Source of the DNA: Chloroflexota bacterium
GTDB taxonomy: Bacteria > Patescibacteriota > Saccharimonadia > Saccharimonadales > Saccharimonadaceae
DNA: 33,411 nucleotides
Assembly: GCA_004145215.1 (NCBI GenBank)
Contig: SEAL01000001.1
Location: 1 to 33,411, forward strand
Direction of reading: 5' to 3'
The notes under the pieces were generated by a model. The model made no database searches. It saw only the letters and a list, made by a program, of their open reading frames with translations, and was not told the origin of the DNA. Of the stretch, positions 1 to 5,065 are shown piece after piece (the stretch's first letter is position 1; each line of letters begins with the position of its first letter). Made by a program: the position numbers and the translations under genes.

Positions 1-13
1 TTGCGTCATAGCT

Positions 14-68
14 ACCCCGCTCCGTCGAGCGCAGCGCATCATAGTGCAGCATTCCGGTTAGGCGGGGT
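14..68. repeat. 7-bp inverted repeat flanking a 41-nt spacer
   Basis: ACCCCGC at 14-20 pairs with GCGGGGT at 62-68. On the minus strand it follows the stop codon of the 78..413 gene by about 10 nt, so it could close a 3' UTR hairpin. The long spacer and the lack of a clear U-tract make a classical terminator doubtful. The rest of 1-77 shows nothing I can name. Confidence 0.35.
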
Positions 69-77
69 GTTTGCTTT

Positions 78-413
78 CTAGAGAACAATTCCAGCAGGCA
101 TAAAGTAGCAGATAATCGTCACCACTATTAGCACTGCGTACCAGATTTTTCGGTCGAATTGATTCTTTTCGAATAGTTTTATGCCAATCAGCCCGATAAT
201 TGCGCCAATCGGCAATCCACCAAATGGAATACCCTGCCATGACATAGGCTGGGCAAATTTTAACCATAATGTGCCTAAAATAACGACAATGACCAGTTTA
301 AGAAAGTACGTGCTGTCGCTCTCGACAAGAACGCTATTAGCACGCACTGCAGTCGAGCGGTTACGTGCGTATGTTCGCGGGCGTGGTTTTTTTGCTTGTG
401 TTTGTTTTGGCAT
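78..413 (-). CDS. Small integral membrane protein, function unknown
   Basis: This is a 111-aa protein that I do not recognise. The first 25 or so residues are basic and hydrophilic (Lys, Arg and Gln rich) and should stay in the cytoplasm. Three hydrophobic stretches follow, at about residues 36-52, 62-80 and 92-110; the second is glycine-rich (GGLPIGAIIGLIG). The chain ends inside the last membrane segment. The ATG at 413 is preferred because a TGG-extended TATAGT box ends 11 nt upstream, which predicts a leader of only a few bases and explains the missing Shine-Dalgarno site. It is divergent from the 526 gene. No catalytic motif is visible. Confidence 0.7.
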   Translation of the reverse strand: MPKQTQAKKPRPRTYARNRSTAVRANSVLVESDSTYFLKLVIVVILGTLWLKFAQPMSWQGIPFGGLPIGAIIGLIGIKLFEKNQFDRKIWYAVLIVVTIICYFMPAGIVL

Positions 414-424
414 AGTTTGTCACT

Positions 425-433
425 ACTATACCA
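425..433 (-). promoter_or_regulatory. Extended -10 promoter of the 78..413 gene (near-leaderless)
   Basis: On the minus strand TGG is followed directly by TATAGT (430 to 425), then 11 nt and the ATG. A start site about 7 nt below the box leaves a leader of only 4-5 nt. Confidence 0.6.
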
Positions 434-458
434 ATCCAAAAGCATATGCGCAATCTAC

Positions 459-487
459 TTGATAAAACAGATAACATCTGCGATAAT
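459..487 (+). promoter_or_regulatory. Sigma70-type promoter of the 526 gene
   Basis: TTGATA at 459-464 and GATAAT at 482-487 are separated by 17 nt. The predicted leader is about 32 nt and has only a weak SD-like GCGAG before the ATG. Confidence 0.55.
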
Positions 488-525
488 GCAGGTATATTTA
501 CAACCTAAAACTGCGAGATTATACT

Positions 526-885
526 ATGGCAACGACCAAACCAAAAACGACCAAAGCTGCGGCAGCAAAAAAGCCAACGGCGTCGACGGCAAAGCGAAAA
601 ACCACTCCAAAAGCAACTGCCGTAAAAACAACGGTAAAATCTACAAAAGCGTCTCCATCCGGACTGAAGTCGTTCCGCTTGTCATCAAGTCCTCGTCCAT
701 TTCTAACGTTTTCGATCACTCGTGATACGATCTATTGGCTAATTCTATCAGTTGCGATCTTGGCGCTAGGTTCATGGGTCGTCAACCTCCAGCCATCAGA
801 TAACTCCTTTTTAGTGCGCTATCGTAACCTCTGCTCGAATCATAGCGTAATGCGAATGTCTGGCCGAGTTATCAATAGAATTTAA
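526..885 (+). CDS. Lys/Ala-rich N-tail, single-pass membrane protein
   Basis: The 119-aa product begins with about 50 residues of low complexity made of Ala, Lys, Thr and Pro, much like the tail of a histone H1-like protein. A hydrophobic span at roughly residues 70-88 (IYWLILSVAILALGSWVV) follows. The basic segment could contact nucleic acid or the inner membrane face; this is inference. The 30 residues after the membrane span (rich in Ser, Asn, Arg and two Cys) look less protein-like, so a late frameshift is possible but cannot be shown here. The gene is monocistronic with its own promoter. Confidence 0.6.
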   Translation: MATTKPKTTKAAAAKKPTASTAKRKTTPKATAVKTTVKSTKASPSGLKSFRLSSSPRPFLTFSITRDTIYWLILSVAILALGSWVVNLQPSDNSFLVRYRNLCSNHSVMRMSGRVINRI

Positions 886-936
886 TAATACTTTGTTACT
901 TTACAGCATTTTAGGCTTTTTTACAACTGCCATCAG

Positions 937-945
937 TGGTACAAT
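937..945 (+). promoter_or_regulatory. TGG-extended -10 promoter of the 1028 gene
   Basis: TGG at 937-939 is followed by TACAAT at 940-945. No good -35 is visible. The predicted start near 952 gives a leader of about 76 nt that contains a 7-bp hairpin (983-989 with 994-1000) and a strong SD. Confidence 0.55.
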
Positions 946-1009
946 ACGGACAATCTTCGCCTCAATGATGAGCTTGGATGCATTGTCACATTCGTGGCAA
1001 TCACAATTC

Positions 1010-1020
1010 GGACAGAGGAG
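1010..1020 (+). promoter_or_regulatory. SD-containing 5' element, complementary to 1342-1352
   Basis: GGACAGAGGAG contains the SD of the 1028 gene. Its exact reverse complement, CTCCTCTGTCC, lies at 1342-1352 in the 3' UTR of the same gene. Pairing would mask the ribosome-binding site. Confidence 0.6.
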
Positions 1021-1027
1021 AAACGCT

Positions 1028-1318
1028 ATGTCGACTGATCGAAATGCAATTGCGCTCATCGTTTTCAACGAAGCCATGCGCATCGAGCAGCATCGCAAGG
1101 CCAGAGGAGTTGAGCCGACCGATAGCGATTACGCGATTGCTATACCAGGCAAAATACTGGCTAGCCTTGGCCTCAGTACAAAGCCGGAACTGGCAACCGT
1201 CGAGAGCCATTTCGAAGTGGCGGACATCGTCAATGGCATGAACAGTAAGGAGCACAAGATCCAAGGGACCGTGTACTACGACTTCAAAGAAGAAAAATTC
1301 ATTGGCACCTCCGTCTAG
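1028..1318 (+). CDS. Orphan 96-aa protein with SD and complementary 3' UTR
   Basis: An unrecognised soluble protein of 96 aa. The start at 1028 is chosen over an upstream ATG at 893 because AGAGGAG at 1014-1020 is correctly spaced and the promoter at 937-945 lies inside the longer frame. The N-terminal third looks helical (NAIALIVFNEAMRIEQHRKARG) and the C-terminal end looks like a beta hairpin (IQGTVYYDFKEEKFIG). It has no signal peptide, no membrane span and no cysteine. It stands in a row of three orphan genes (1028, 1490, 2009), each with its own promoter. Its SD is exactly complementary to an 11-nt segment 23 nt after the stop codon, which suggests control at the RNA level. Confidence 0.6.
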   Translation: MSTDRNAIALIVFNEAMRIEQHRKARGVEPTDSDYAIAIPGKILASLGLSTKPELATVESHFEVADIVNGMNSKEHKIQGTVYYDFKEEKFIGTSV

Positions 1319-1341
1319 CGCTACAGGACATGAGCCTGTTG

Positions 1342-1352
1342 CTCCTCTGTCC
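1342..1352 (+). promoter_or_regulatory. 3' UTR anti-SD element of the 1028 gene
   Basis: An 11-nt perfect complement of 1010-1020. It overlaps a local hairpin, CTCTGT at 1345-1350 with ACAGAG at 1359-1364, so the element could switch between local folding and pairing with the SD. Confidence 0.55.
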
Positions 1353-1378
1353 TCGCTAACAGAGTAGTTAACCGAGAG

Positions 1379-1409
1379 TTGACTGATCTGCACGCGATAC
1401 AGGTATAAT
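1379..1409 (+). promoter_or_regulatory. Promoter of the 1490 gene
   Basis: TTGACT at 1379-1384 and a perfect TATAAT at 1404-1409 with a 19-nt spacer, slightly long. The start is expected near 1416, directly before two palindromes. Confidence 0.6.
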
Positions 1410-1418
1410 AGAGTATGG

Positions 1419-1440
1419 GTCATGACATAGATGTCGTGAC
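1419..1440. promoter_or_regulatory. Near-palindrome at the predicted mRNA 5' end
   Basis: GTCATGACAT and ATGTCGTGAC are separated by AG and match at 9 of 10 positions, the tenth being a G-U pair in RNA. It sits 10 nt below TATAAT, so it could be an operator or a 5' protective hairpin. Confidence 0.5.
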
Positions 1441-1450
1441 AGTACCTTCG

Positions 1451-1470
1451 CGTGAACAATATTGTTCATG
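1451..1470. promoter_or_regulatory. Perfect 16-bp palindrome, candidate operator
   Basis: TGAACAATATTGTTCA at 1453-1468 is perfectly self-complementary and extends to 20 nt with one G-T pair. With no loop it is a better protein-binding site than RNA hairpin. The TGAACA half-site resembles those of ArsR/SmtB-type repressors, which is only a hint. Confidence 0.55.
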
Positions 1471-1489
1471 CACAATAACAGAGGTGAAG

Positions 1490-1873
1490 ATGTTCCCGCT
1501 TTCGTTCTTTTTGATTGTACTCCGTGTCATTCGACGCAGGGCTCTTCTTACAAAATCAGCTCCGGTTGCAGTATGCACGAAGACAAGTATACCGCGAGGA
1601 GTGGTCAACAAGCCGCACGACGTAAAAAGAATTGCAAATGCAGTCGTGGCAGAGGTGCAGTGGCTTTGCCTGAATAAATCCAGCACACCATGCATTCAAG
1701 TTGATTTACGACGACCACTGAATAGTCACGATCAGCGTGAACTGCTCGACATACTACCGCCCATTCTGAACAATGGTAGTTGGCGCGGCATTACACCCGA
1801 ACCGACCCAGACGTTCGATGAGGACAAACGTACAAAAGTCATTGTACGAATCAAAGACGAGGAGGAGACTTAA
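1490..1873 (+). CDS. Orphan 127-aa protein with operator-like leader
   Basis: Unrecognised. The start at 1490 is preferred because GAGGTG at 1481-1486 is a good SD. An in-frame ATG at 1415 would add 25 residues but lies only 5 nt below the -10 box, so it would be at or before the transcript start. The product opens with a hydrophobic stretch followed by arginines (MFPLSFFLIVLRVIRRR), which could be a short membrane anchor. The rest is soluble and ends in a charged tail (IVRIKDEEET). The 5' UTR holds two palindromes and the 3' UTR a hairpin whose loop complements the SD. It is the middle gene of three separately transcribed orphans. Confidence 0.55.
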   Translation: MFPLSFFLIVLRVIRRRALLTKSAPVAVCTKTSIPRGVVNKPHDVKRIANAVVAEVQWLCLNKSSTPCIQVDLRRPLNSHDQRELLDILPPILNNGSWRGITPEPTQTFDEDKRTKVIVRIKDEEET

Positions 1874-1890
1874 GGGCTCACTAGCCCGGG

Positions 1891-1906
1891 GCAGATTCAC
1901 CTCTGC
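1891..1906 (+). promoter_or_regulatory. 3' UTR hairpin presenting an anti-SD loop
   Basis: GCAGA at 1891-1895 and TCTGC at 1902-1906 form a stem; the loop TTCACC is the exact complement of the SD bases GGTGAA at 1483-1488. Including stem bases, TTCACCTCTG at 1896-1905 pairs perfectly over 10 nt with CAGAGGTGAA at 1479-1488. A second hairpin, GGGCT/AGCCC at 1874-1887, precedes it. Neither has a U-tract. Confidence 0.55.
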
Positions 1907-1953
1907 TCTTCCTAGTACAATCTACCAATAGTGCATTAATGATGAAATTATTA

Positions 1954-1959
1954 TATAAT
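1954..1959 (+). promoter_or_regulatory. -10 box of the 2009 gene
   Basis: A perfect TATAAT in an AT-rich run; no convincing -35. The predicted leader of about 43 nt begins with a small UUCG-type hairpin (AGC-TTCG-GCT, 1968-1977). Confidence 0.5.
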
Positions 1960-2008
1960 ACCATTCAGCTTCGGCTAGCACCTTTCACTCCGAGACCATG
2001 GAGGCAGT

Positions 2009-2659
2009 ATGAAGAACGTCGTTCACGCAAATCAAAATTCTGCAAAATATTCGTTTGAGCAGTGGATGAAGTTTCGGCCAATCGAAACCTATGACCTCAA
2101 GCCTGAATATCTTGACCACTACGAAACTGCACGTGAACTTGACTATCAAATAGGACTCGACAACGATAGAAAACTTGGATATTGCACGGGAGTATGGGTG
2201 GCTTCCTCTTCACTTGGAGTCAGTGATGCCAGGTTCGAAAAGTCATCCCACCGCAACCAACTGCGCCTAGAGGAGGTCCAGCGTAAGGTGCTGATACATT
2301 TTCGACGTCTCTGCGACGATCGATCAATTCGTATCACTGCAAGTTATTACCAGGACGATGAGCATAGAGGCATTTGCGTTATCGCGCGCAGACCCCTCAC
2401 CCCAACGGCCGCAAGTGTCAACTGCGTCATCGCAGAAGGCATGTCGAGCCTAAATCGCTTCTGCGAGTCGGCTCATAAGCTGGATATTCAACAAAGTCAA
2501 CGCTTTGTTGGTACCCGGATCGATGCTATTGATCTATCGAAACCCGTCGTCGATGCCGCGATATGTCAAATGTTGCCCGTACTGAGTAGCCTCAGGCAGG
2601 TTTCCACTCTGACATTCGACAGAAAATTGCAAGCTTTCGTCTGTACGACGACTGGCTAG
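2009..2659 (+). CDS. Orphan 216-aa soluble protein
   Basis: A 216-aa protein of unknown function with no signal peptide or membrane span. GGAGG at 2000-2004 supports the ATG. The composition is that of a globular cytoplasmic protein: an N-terminal stretch rich in aromatic and acidic residues, a basic helical segment around residues 80-105 (RNQLRLEEVQRKVLIHFRRL), and a C-terminal half with alternating hydrophobics. I see no catalytic motif. It is transcribed from its own -10 and ends at a strong terminator (2682-2724). The leader around the SD and the 18 nt directly after the stop codon are complementary at 13 positions. Confidence 0.65.
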   Translation: MKNVVHANQNSAKYSFEQWMKFRPIETYDLKPEYLDHYETARELDYQIGLDNDRKLGYCTGVWVASSSLGVSDARFEKSSHRNQLRLEEVQRKVLIHFRRLCDDRSIRITASYYQDDEHRGICVIARRPLTPTAASVNCVIAEGMSSLNRFCESAHKLDIQQSQRFVGTRIDAIDLSKPVVDAAICQMLPVLSSLRQVSTLTFDRKLQAFVCTTTG

Positions 2660-2677
2660 CTGCCCTCATCTACTCGG
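2660..2677 (+). promoter_or_regulatory. 3' UTR segment complementary to the SD leader of the 2009 gene
   Basis: CTGCCCTCATCTACTCGG starts at the base after the stop codon. Against the leader 1990-2007 (CCGAGACCATGGAGGCAG) it gives 13 Watson-Crick pairs of 18 plus one G-U: 5-bp blocks at both ends and CAT/ATG in the middle. Confidence 0.45.
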
Positions 2678-2681
2678 GATC

Positions 2682-2724
2682 ACATCCTCGACCACGCTCA
2701 CGTAGCGCTGGTCGAGGATGTTTT
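2682..2724 (+). terminator. Strong intrinsic terminator after the 2009 gene
   Basis: A perfect 13-bp stem, ACATCCTCGACCA at 2682-2694 with its complement at 2709-2721, contains an inner CGCT/AGCG stem and runs into TTTT. On the minus strand it has no U-tract, so it serves the plus strand. Confidence 0.8.
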
Positions 2725-3149
2725 CATATATCTAGCAAAAAGTAGGGTCGTTTAATATAGAAAACCGCATTCGATGCTCGTTGTGATAGCTTTATCAAAT
2801 GGGTGTGCTGATGTTTCATAGATCGACTAATACTACCGACACCACGCGCATAGATGTTATAGCCTTCGGCTTCGTACTTTGCGATCACCTGCATCGTTTC
2901 CAACTGTTCTTGCTGCGAGAAGTCGATGAATGATTCACGATGCTGTTTTGGGATTACCATCAGATGCTCGGTGACTCGGCGCCCTTCGAACATGTCGTAC
3001 GATACACGGTTTGGAATAACTATAACGGTATCGGTTTCATGCACGCTTCGCTCGCTAACACCGGCATCGCAGAATCCGCATGCGAGAACCTTTTTGTCGG
3101 CTTTGTTATGAGAATTGTATTGTACTTTCGTTTTTCTGTAATGTAGCAC
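2724..3149 (-). CDS. HIT-family nucleotide hydrolase or transferase
   Basis: A 141-aa histidine-triad protein. The HIT signature HQHTHLI, with His113, His115 and His117, is near the C-terminus; the middle His of such triads is the nucleophile in nucleotidyl hydrolysis (Hint, Fhit and related hydrolases). CGFC at 24-27 is the Cys pair often found at the N-terminus of the family and may bind zinc. VIPKQHRESF at 66-75 is typical of the strand and loop before the helix. The start is GTG at 3149, supported by AAAGGAG with normal spacing. The substrate cannot be read from sequence. It lies downstream of tuf, separated by a terminator, with its own TATGAT box. Confidence 0.85.
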   Translation of the reverse strand: MLHYRKTKVQYNSHNKADKKVLACGFCDAGVSERSVHETDTVIVIPNRVSYDMFEGRRVTEHLMVIPKQHRESFIDFSQQEQLETMQVIAKYEAEGYNIYARGVGSISRSMKHQHTHLIKLSQRASNAVFYIKRPYFLLDI

Positions 3150-3150
3150 T

Positions 3151-3175
3151 GCTATACTCCTTTACTTCTATCATA
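3151..3175 (-). promoter_or_regulatory. Promoter-leader cassette of the HIT gene (copy 1 of 2)
   Basis: On the minus strand TATGATAGAA and TAAAGGAGTATAGC are separated by 1 nt. The same two blocks, 5 nt apart, precede the YggT-like gene at 9541-9569. TATGAT is a plausible -10 and AAAGGAG the SD. Confidence 0.5.
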
Positions 3176-3207
3176 AAACAAAACCCCCCGATTGCTCGGG
3201 GGTTTTT
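3172..3207 (-). terminator. tuf terminator
   Basis: CCCCCG at 3185-3190 and CGGGGG at 3197-3202 form a GC-rich stem with a 6-nt loop. On the minus strand TTTTGTTTT follows. A run of T after 3202 could also serve the plus strand. Confidence 0.85.
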
Positions 3208-3223
3208 GATAATAATCGTTTGA

Positions 3224-3355
3224 TTATTTATTGATTTTGGTAACAACACCAGCACCAACAGTACGGCCACCTTCGCGGATAGCGAAGTTAAGACCCTGCT
3301 CCATTGCAATTGGCTGCAATAGAGTAACCTTGAATGTCAATGTATCACCAGGCAT
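3224..3355 (-). pseudogene. tuf: Out-of-frame C-terminal remnant of tuf
   Basis: Translation from 3355 in the frame shifted by one gives [16 protein letters not shown] and onward to [10 protein letters not shown] and a TAA at 3224-3226. That is the normal last 43 residues of EF-Tu domain 3. It joins the 3345..4319 frame with about 28-30 expected codons missing and one base out of phase. See the tuf entry. Confidence 0.85.
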
Positions 3356-4319
3356 ATGGTGTGTGACGTCCGCCTTCTTCTTTTTTAAGGATGTAGACTT
3401 CAGCTTCGAATTCAGTATGTGGAGTAATAGAACCTGGCTTTACAACAACCTGGCCGCGTTCGATTTGTTCGCGTTCGATACCACGGAGTAGAAGTCCAGC
3501 GTTGTCACCTGCTTGACCTTGGTCAAGGTTCTTTTTGAAAGCTTCGATACCAGTAACAACTGAGTTCTGAGAAGCTTTGATACCAACGATTTCGACTGGG
3601 TCGTTCAATTTGATGATACCCTGTTCGATACGTCCTGTAGCAACCGTACCACGTCCCTTGATAGAGAAAACGTCTTCGATTGGCATTAGGAATGGCTTGT
3701 CTAGGTCACGTGTTGGCTCTGGAACGTAGTCGTCAAGTGCTTTGACAAGTTCCATGATAGCGTCTTCGTTTTCTGGATCACCGTCGAGGGCTTTTGTTGC
3801 AGAACCCTTGATAATTGGAGCTGAATCGTCAAATCCGTTCTTTGCAAGAAGTTCTTGGATATCCATTTCGACTAGTTCGACTAGTTCTGGATCTGCAAGG
3901 TCCATCTTGTTCAAGAAGACGACGATCTTTGGCACACCAACCTGCTTTGCAAGGAGGACGTGTTCACGTGTCTGTGGAAGTGGACCATCGTTTGCAGCAA
4001 CAACCAGGATTGCTCCGTCGATCTGTGCAGCACCCGTGATCATGTTCTTTACGTAGTCGGCGTGACCTGGCATGTCGACGTGTGCGTAGTGACGAGCTTC
4101 TGATTCGTATTCCTGGTGCGATGAAGCAATCGTGATACCACGAGCTTTTTCTTCTGGAGCGTTATCAATTTCGTCGTAGTTACGAGGTTTGTTAGTGTCG
4201 CTTGGAAGACGCTTAGCTAGTACGTGAGTAATAGCTGCTGTCAAAGTTGTTTTACCGTGGTCGACGTGGCCCATAGTACCAACGTTGACGTGAGGCTTGG
4301 TTCGATCGAAATCTGCCAT
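3345..4319 (-). CDS. tuf: Elongation factor Tu, truncated by a frameshifting deletion
   Basis: EF-Tu brings aminoacyl-tRNA to the ribosome as a GTP complex. The GTPase domain is intact: GHVDHGKT at 17-24, the switch I region ending [17 protein letters not shown] at 82-89 (Met where Cys is usual) and NKMD at 137-140. Domain 2 follows. Domain 3 is normal up to GGRHTP, then reads Tyr-Ala-Trp and stops, at 324 aa instead of about 395. The segment usually starting FFxGYRPQFYFR and ending about EMV is absent, and the terminal 43 codons continue in another frame. EF-Tu is essential, so this is an assembly or sequencing deletion, a decaying second copy, or a real lesion. The ATG has AGGAG upstream and a good promoter. 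Confidence 0.9.
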   Translation of the reverse strand: MADFDRTKPHVNVGTMGHVDHGKTTLTAAITHVLAKRLPSDTNKPRNYDEIDNAPEEKARGITIASSHQEYESEARHYAHVDMPGHADYVKNMITGAAQIDGAILVVAANDGPLPQTREHVLLAKQVGVPKIVVFLNKMDLADPELVELVEMDIQELLAKNGFDDSAPIIKGSATKALDGDPENEDAIMELVKALDDYVPEPTRDLDKPFLMPIEDVFSIKGRGTVATGRIEQGIIKLNDPVEIVGIKASQNSVVTGIEAFKKNLDQGQAGDNAGLLLRGIEREQIERGQVVVKPGSITPHTEFEAEVYILKKEEGGRHTPYAW

Positions 4320-4388
4320 TGTGGATATATCTCCTGATTAATTATATTCGCGCACAGCCGTAAAGTGACTCCACGACGTATGGTGCTA

Positions 4389-4417
4389 ATTATACAGGGT
4401 TTTAATCTGTTCGTAAA
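4389..4417 (-). promoter_or_regulatory. tuf promoter
   Basis: On the minus strand TTTACG (4417-4412), a 17-nt spacer, and a perfect TATAAT (4394-4389). The leader is about 62 nt with AGGAG before the ATG. The remainder of 4320-4541 holds a 7-bp hairpin (CTTTCCA 4458-4464 with TGGAAAG 4482-4488) and nothing else I can support. Confidence 0.7.
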
Positions 4418-4541
4418 GACTTCGATTGTCCTAAGTTATTCGACAGCTATAGAATTTCTTTCCATAAAGTACCCAAAATTCTGGAAAGTACGCAAGTCAA
4501 CTAACCCTCGGGCTTGAGAGTCTTCGCTAACTTACATGCGA

Positions 4542-4964
4542 TTACAAATCGGTTAGATTTCTAACACACAATTTTTTACGACCATACAGCCCTGGCGGTG
4601 ACGTACCGGATATTCCTCTTCCGTCGTCGCTCTCCTGATATCCAATACCATCGCCGGCTGGGCACTTTTCCTGCTGCAAACTATAGGTAATTTTATAATT
4701 TCTCACCTTAGAATCATTCGTTCTCAATATTAGGCCGCGCATATCGTAAAAACCGCCAGTTCCATACCTTACAATACTTGTCGCGTAAGAATTTATAATT
4801 TTCGACCATTGATTCACATGAGCTATTACCTGCGTATCCTGGGCTCGCTTTTGAATGCCATTAAATACGTTTGTAGTAATTGCCGCCAATACTCCAATTA
4901 CTACAATGACAATTAAGAGTTCGACAATTGTAAATCCATAGTAGCCGTTTGACGCTTTTTTCAT
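4542..4964 (-). CDS. Type IV prepilin-like protein (pilin or pseudopilin)
   Basis: A 140-aa secreted or surface fibre subunit. The short basic leader MKKASNGYYG ends at the prepilin peptidase site, and mature residues FTIVELL carry the conserved Glu5; the 20-residue hydrophobic N-terminal helix ends near AAITTNVF. The C-terminal globular part has two cysteines (in EKCPAG and KKLCVR) that may form the pilin disulfide loop. The start at 4964, not 5027, is chosen because a TGC-extended TATAGT lies 7 nt upstream, predicting a leaderless mRNA. No pilus assembly genes are in the window. It is a minor or major pilin of a type IV-like system, a feature common in Saccharibacteria. Confidence 0.85.
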   Translation of the reverse strand: MKKASNGYYGFTIVELLIVIVVIGVLAAITTNVFNGIQKRAQDTQVIAHVNQWSKIINSYATSIVRYGTGGFYDMRGLILRTNDSKVRNYKITYSLQQEKCPAGDGIGYQESDDGRGISGTSPPGLYGRKKLCVRNLTDL

Positions 4965-4971
4965 GCTTATG

Positions 4972-4980
4972 ACTATAGCA
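4972..4980 (-). promoter_or_regulatory. Leaderless promoter of the prepilin-like gene
   Basis: TGC followed by TATAGT (4977 to 4972), then 7 nt to the ATG at 4964, so +1 falls at or next to the start codon. Confidence 0.6.
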
Positions 4981-5020
4981 GATAGAGCAGGACCCCCACA
5001 AGACTGCTTCTTATAATTTA

Positions 5021-5048
5021 AATACACCGCTATCGCTAGCGGTGTATT
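5021..5048 (-). terminator. 12-bp hairpin after fusA
   Basis: AATACACCGCTA (5021-5032), a TCGC loop and a perfect complementary arm (5037-5048). On the minus strand an AT-rich tail (TTTAAATTATAA) follows, 18 nt after the fusA stop codon. Confidence 0.75.
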
Positions 5049-5065
5049 GATCTGTTAACTATCGA

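Noticed and set aside
14-68. tRNA acceptor stem at the left edge
   Set aside because: ACCCCGC/GCGGGGT looks like an acceptor helix but the enclosed 41 nt has no T-loop, no anticodon arm and no CCA.
504-915. Complementarity CCTAAAA (504-510) with TTTTAGG (909-915) around the 526 gene
   Set aside because: Only 7 nt, A/T-rich, and upstream of the SD region. This is within chance expectation, unlike the 10-13 nt matches elsewhere.
1415-1489. Earlier start at 1415 for the 1490 gene
   Set aside because: This ATG is only 5 nt below TATAAT, so it would lie at or before +1, and the extension is filled by two palindromes. The SD at 1481-1486 supports 1490. A leaderless start cannot be fully excluded.
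3224-3345. UGA recoding as an explanation for the tuf stop
   Set aside because: Reading through the UGA gives a sequence unrelated to EF-Tu; the true C-terminus is in another frame. UGA also ends several intact genes here.
4458-4488. 7-bp hairpin between tuf and the prepilin-like gene as a terminator
   Set aside because: The loop is 17 nt and no T-tract follows in either direction.
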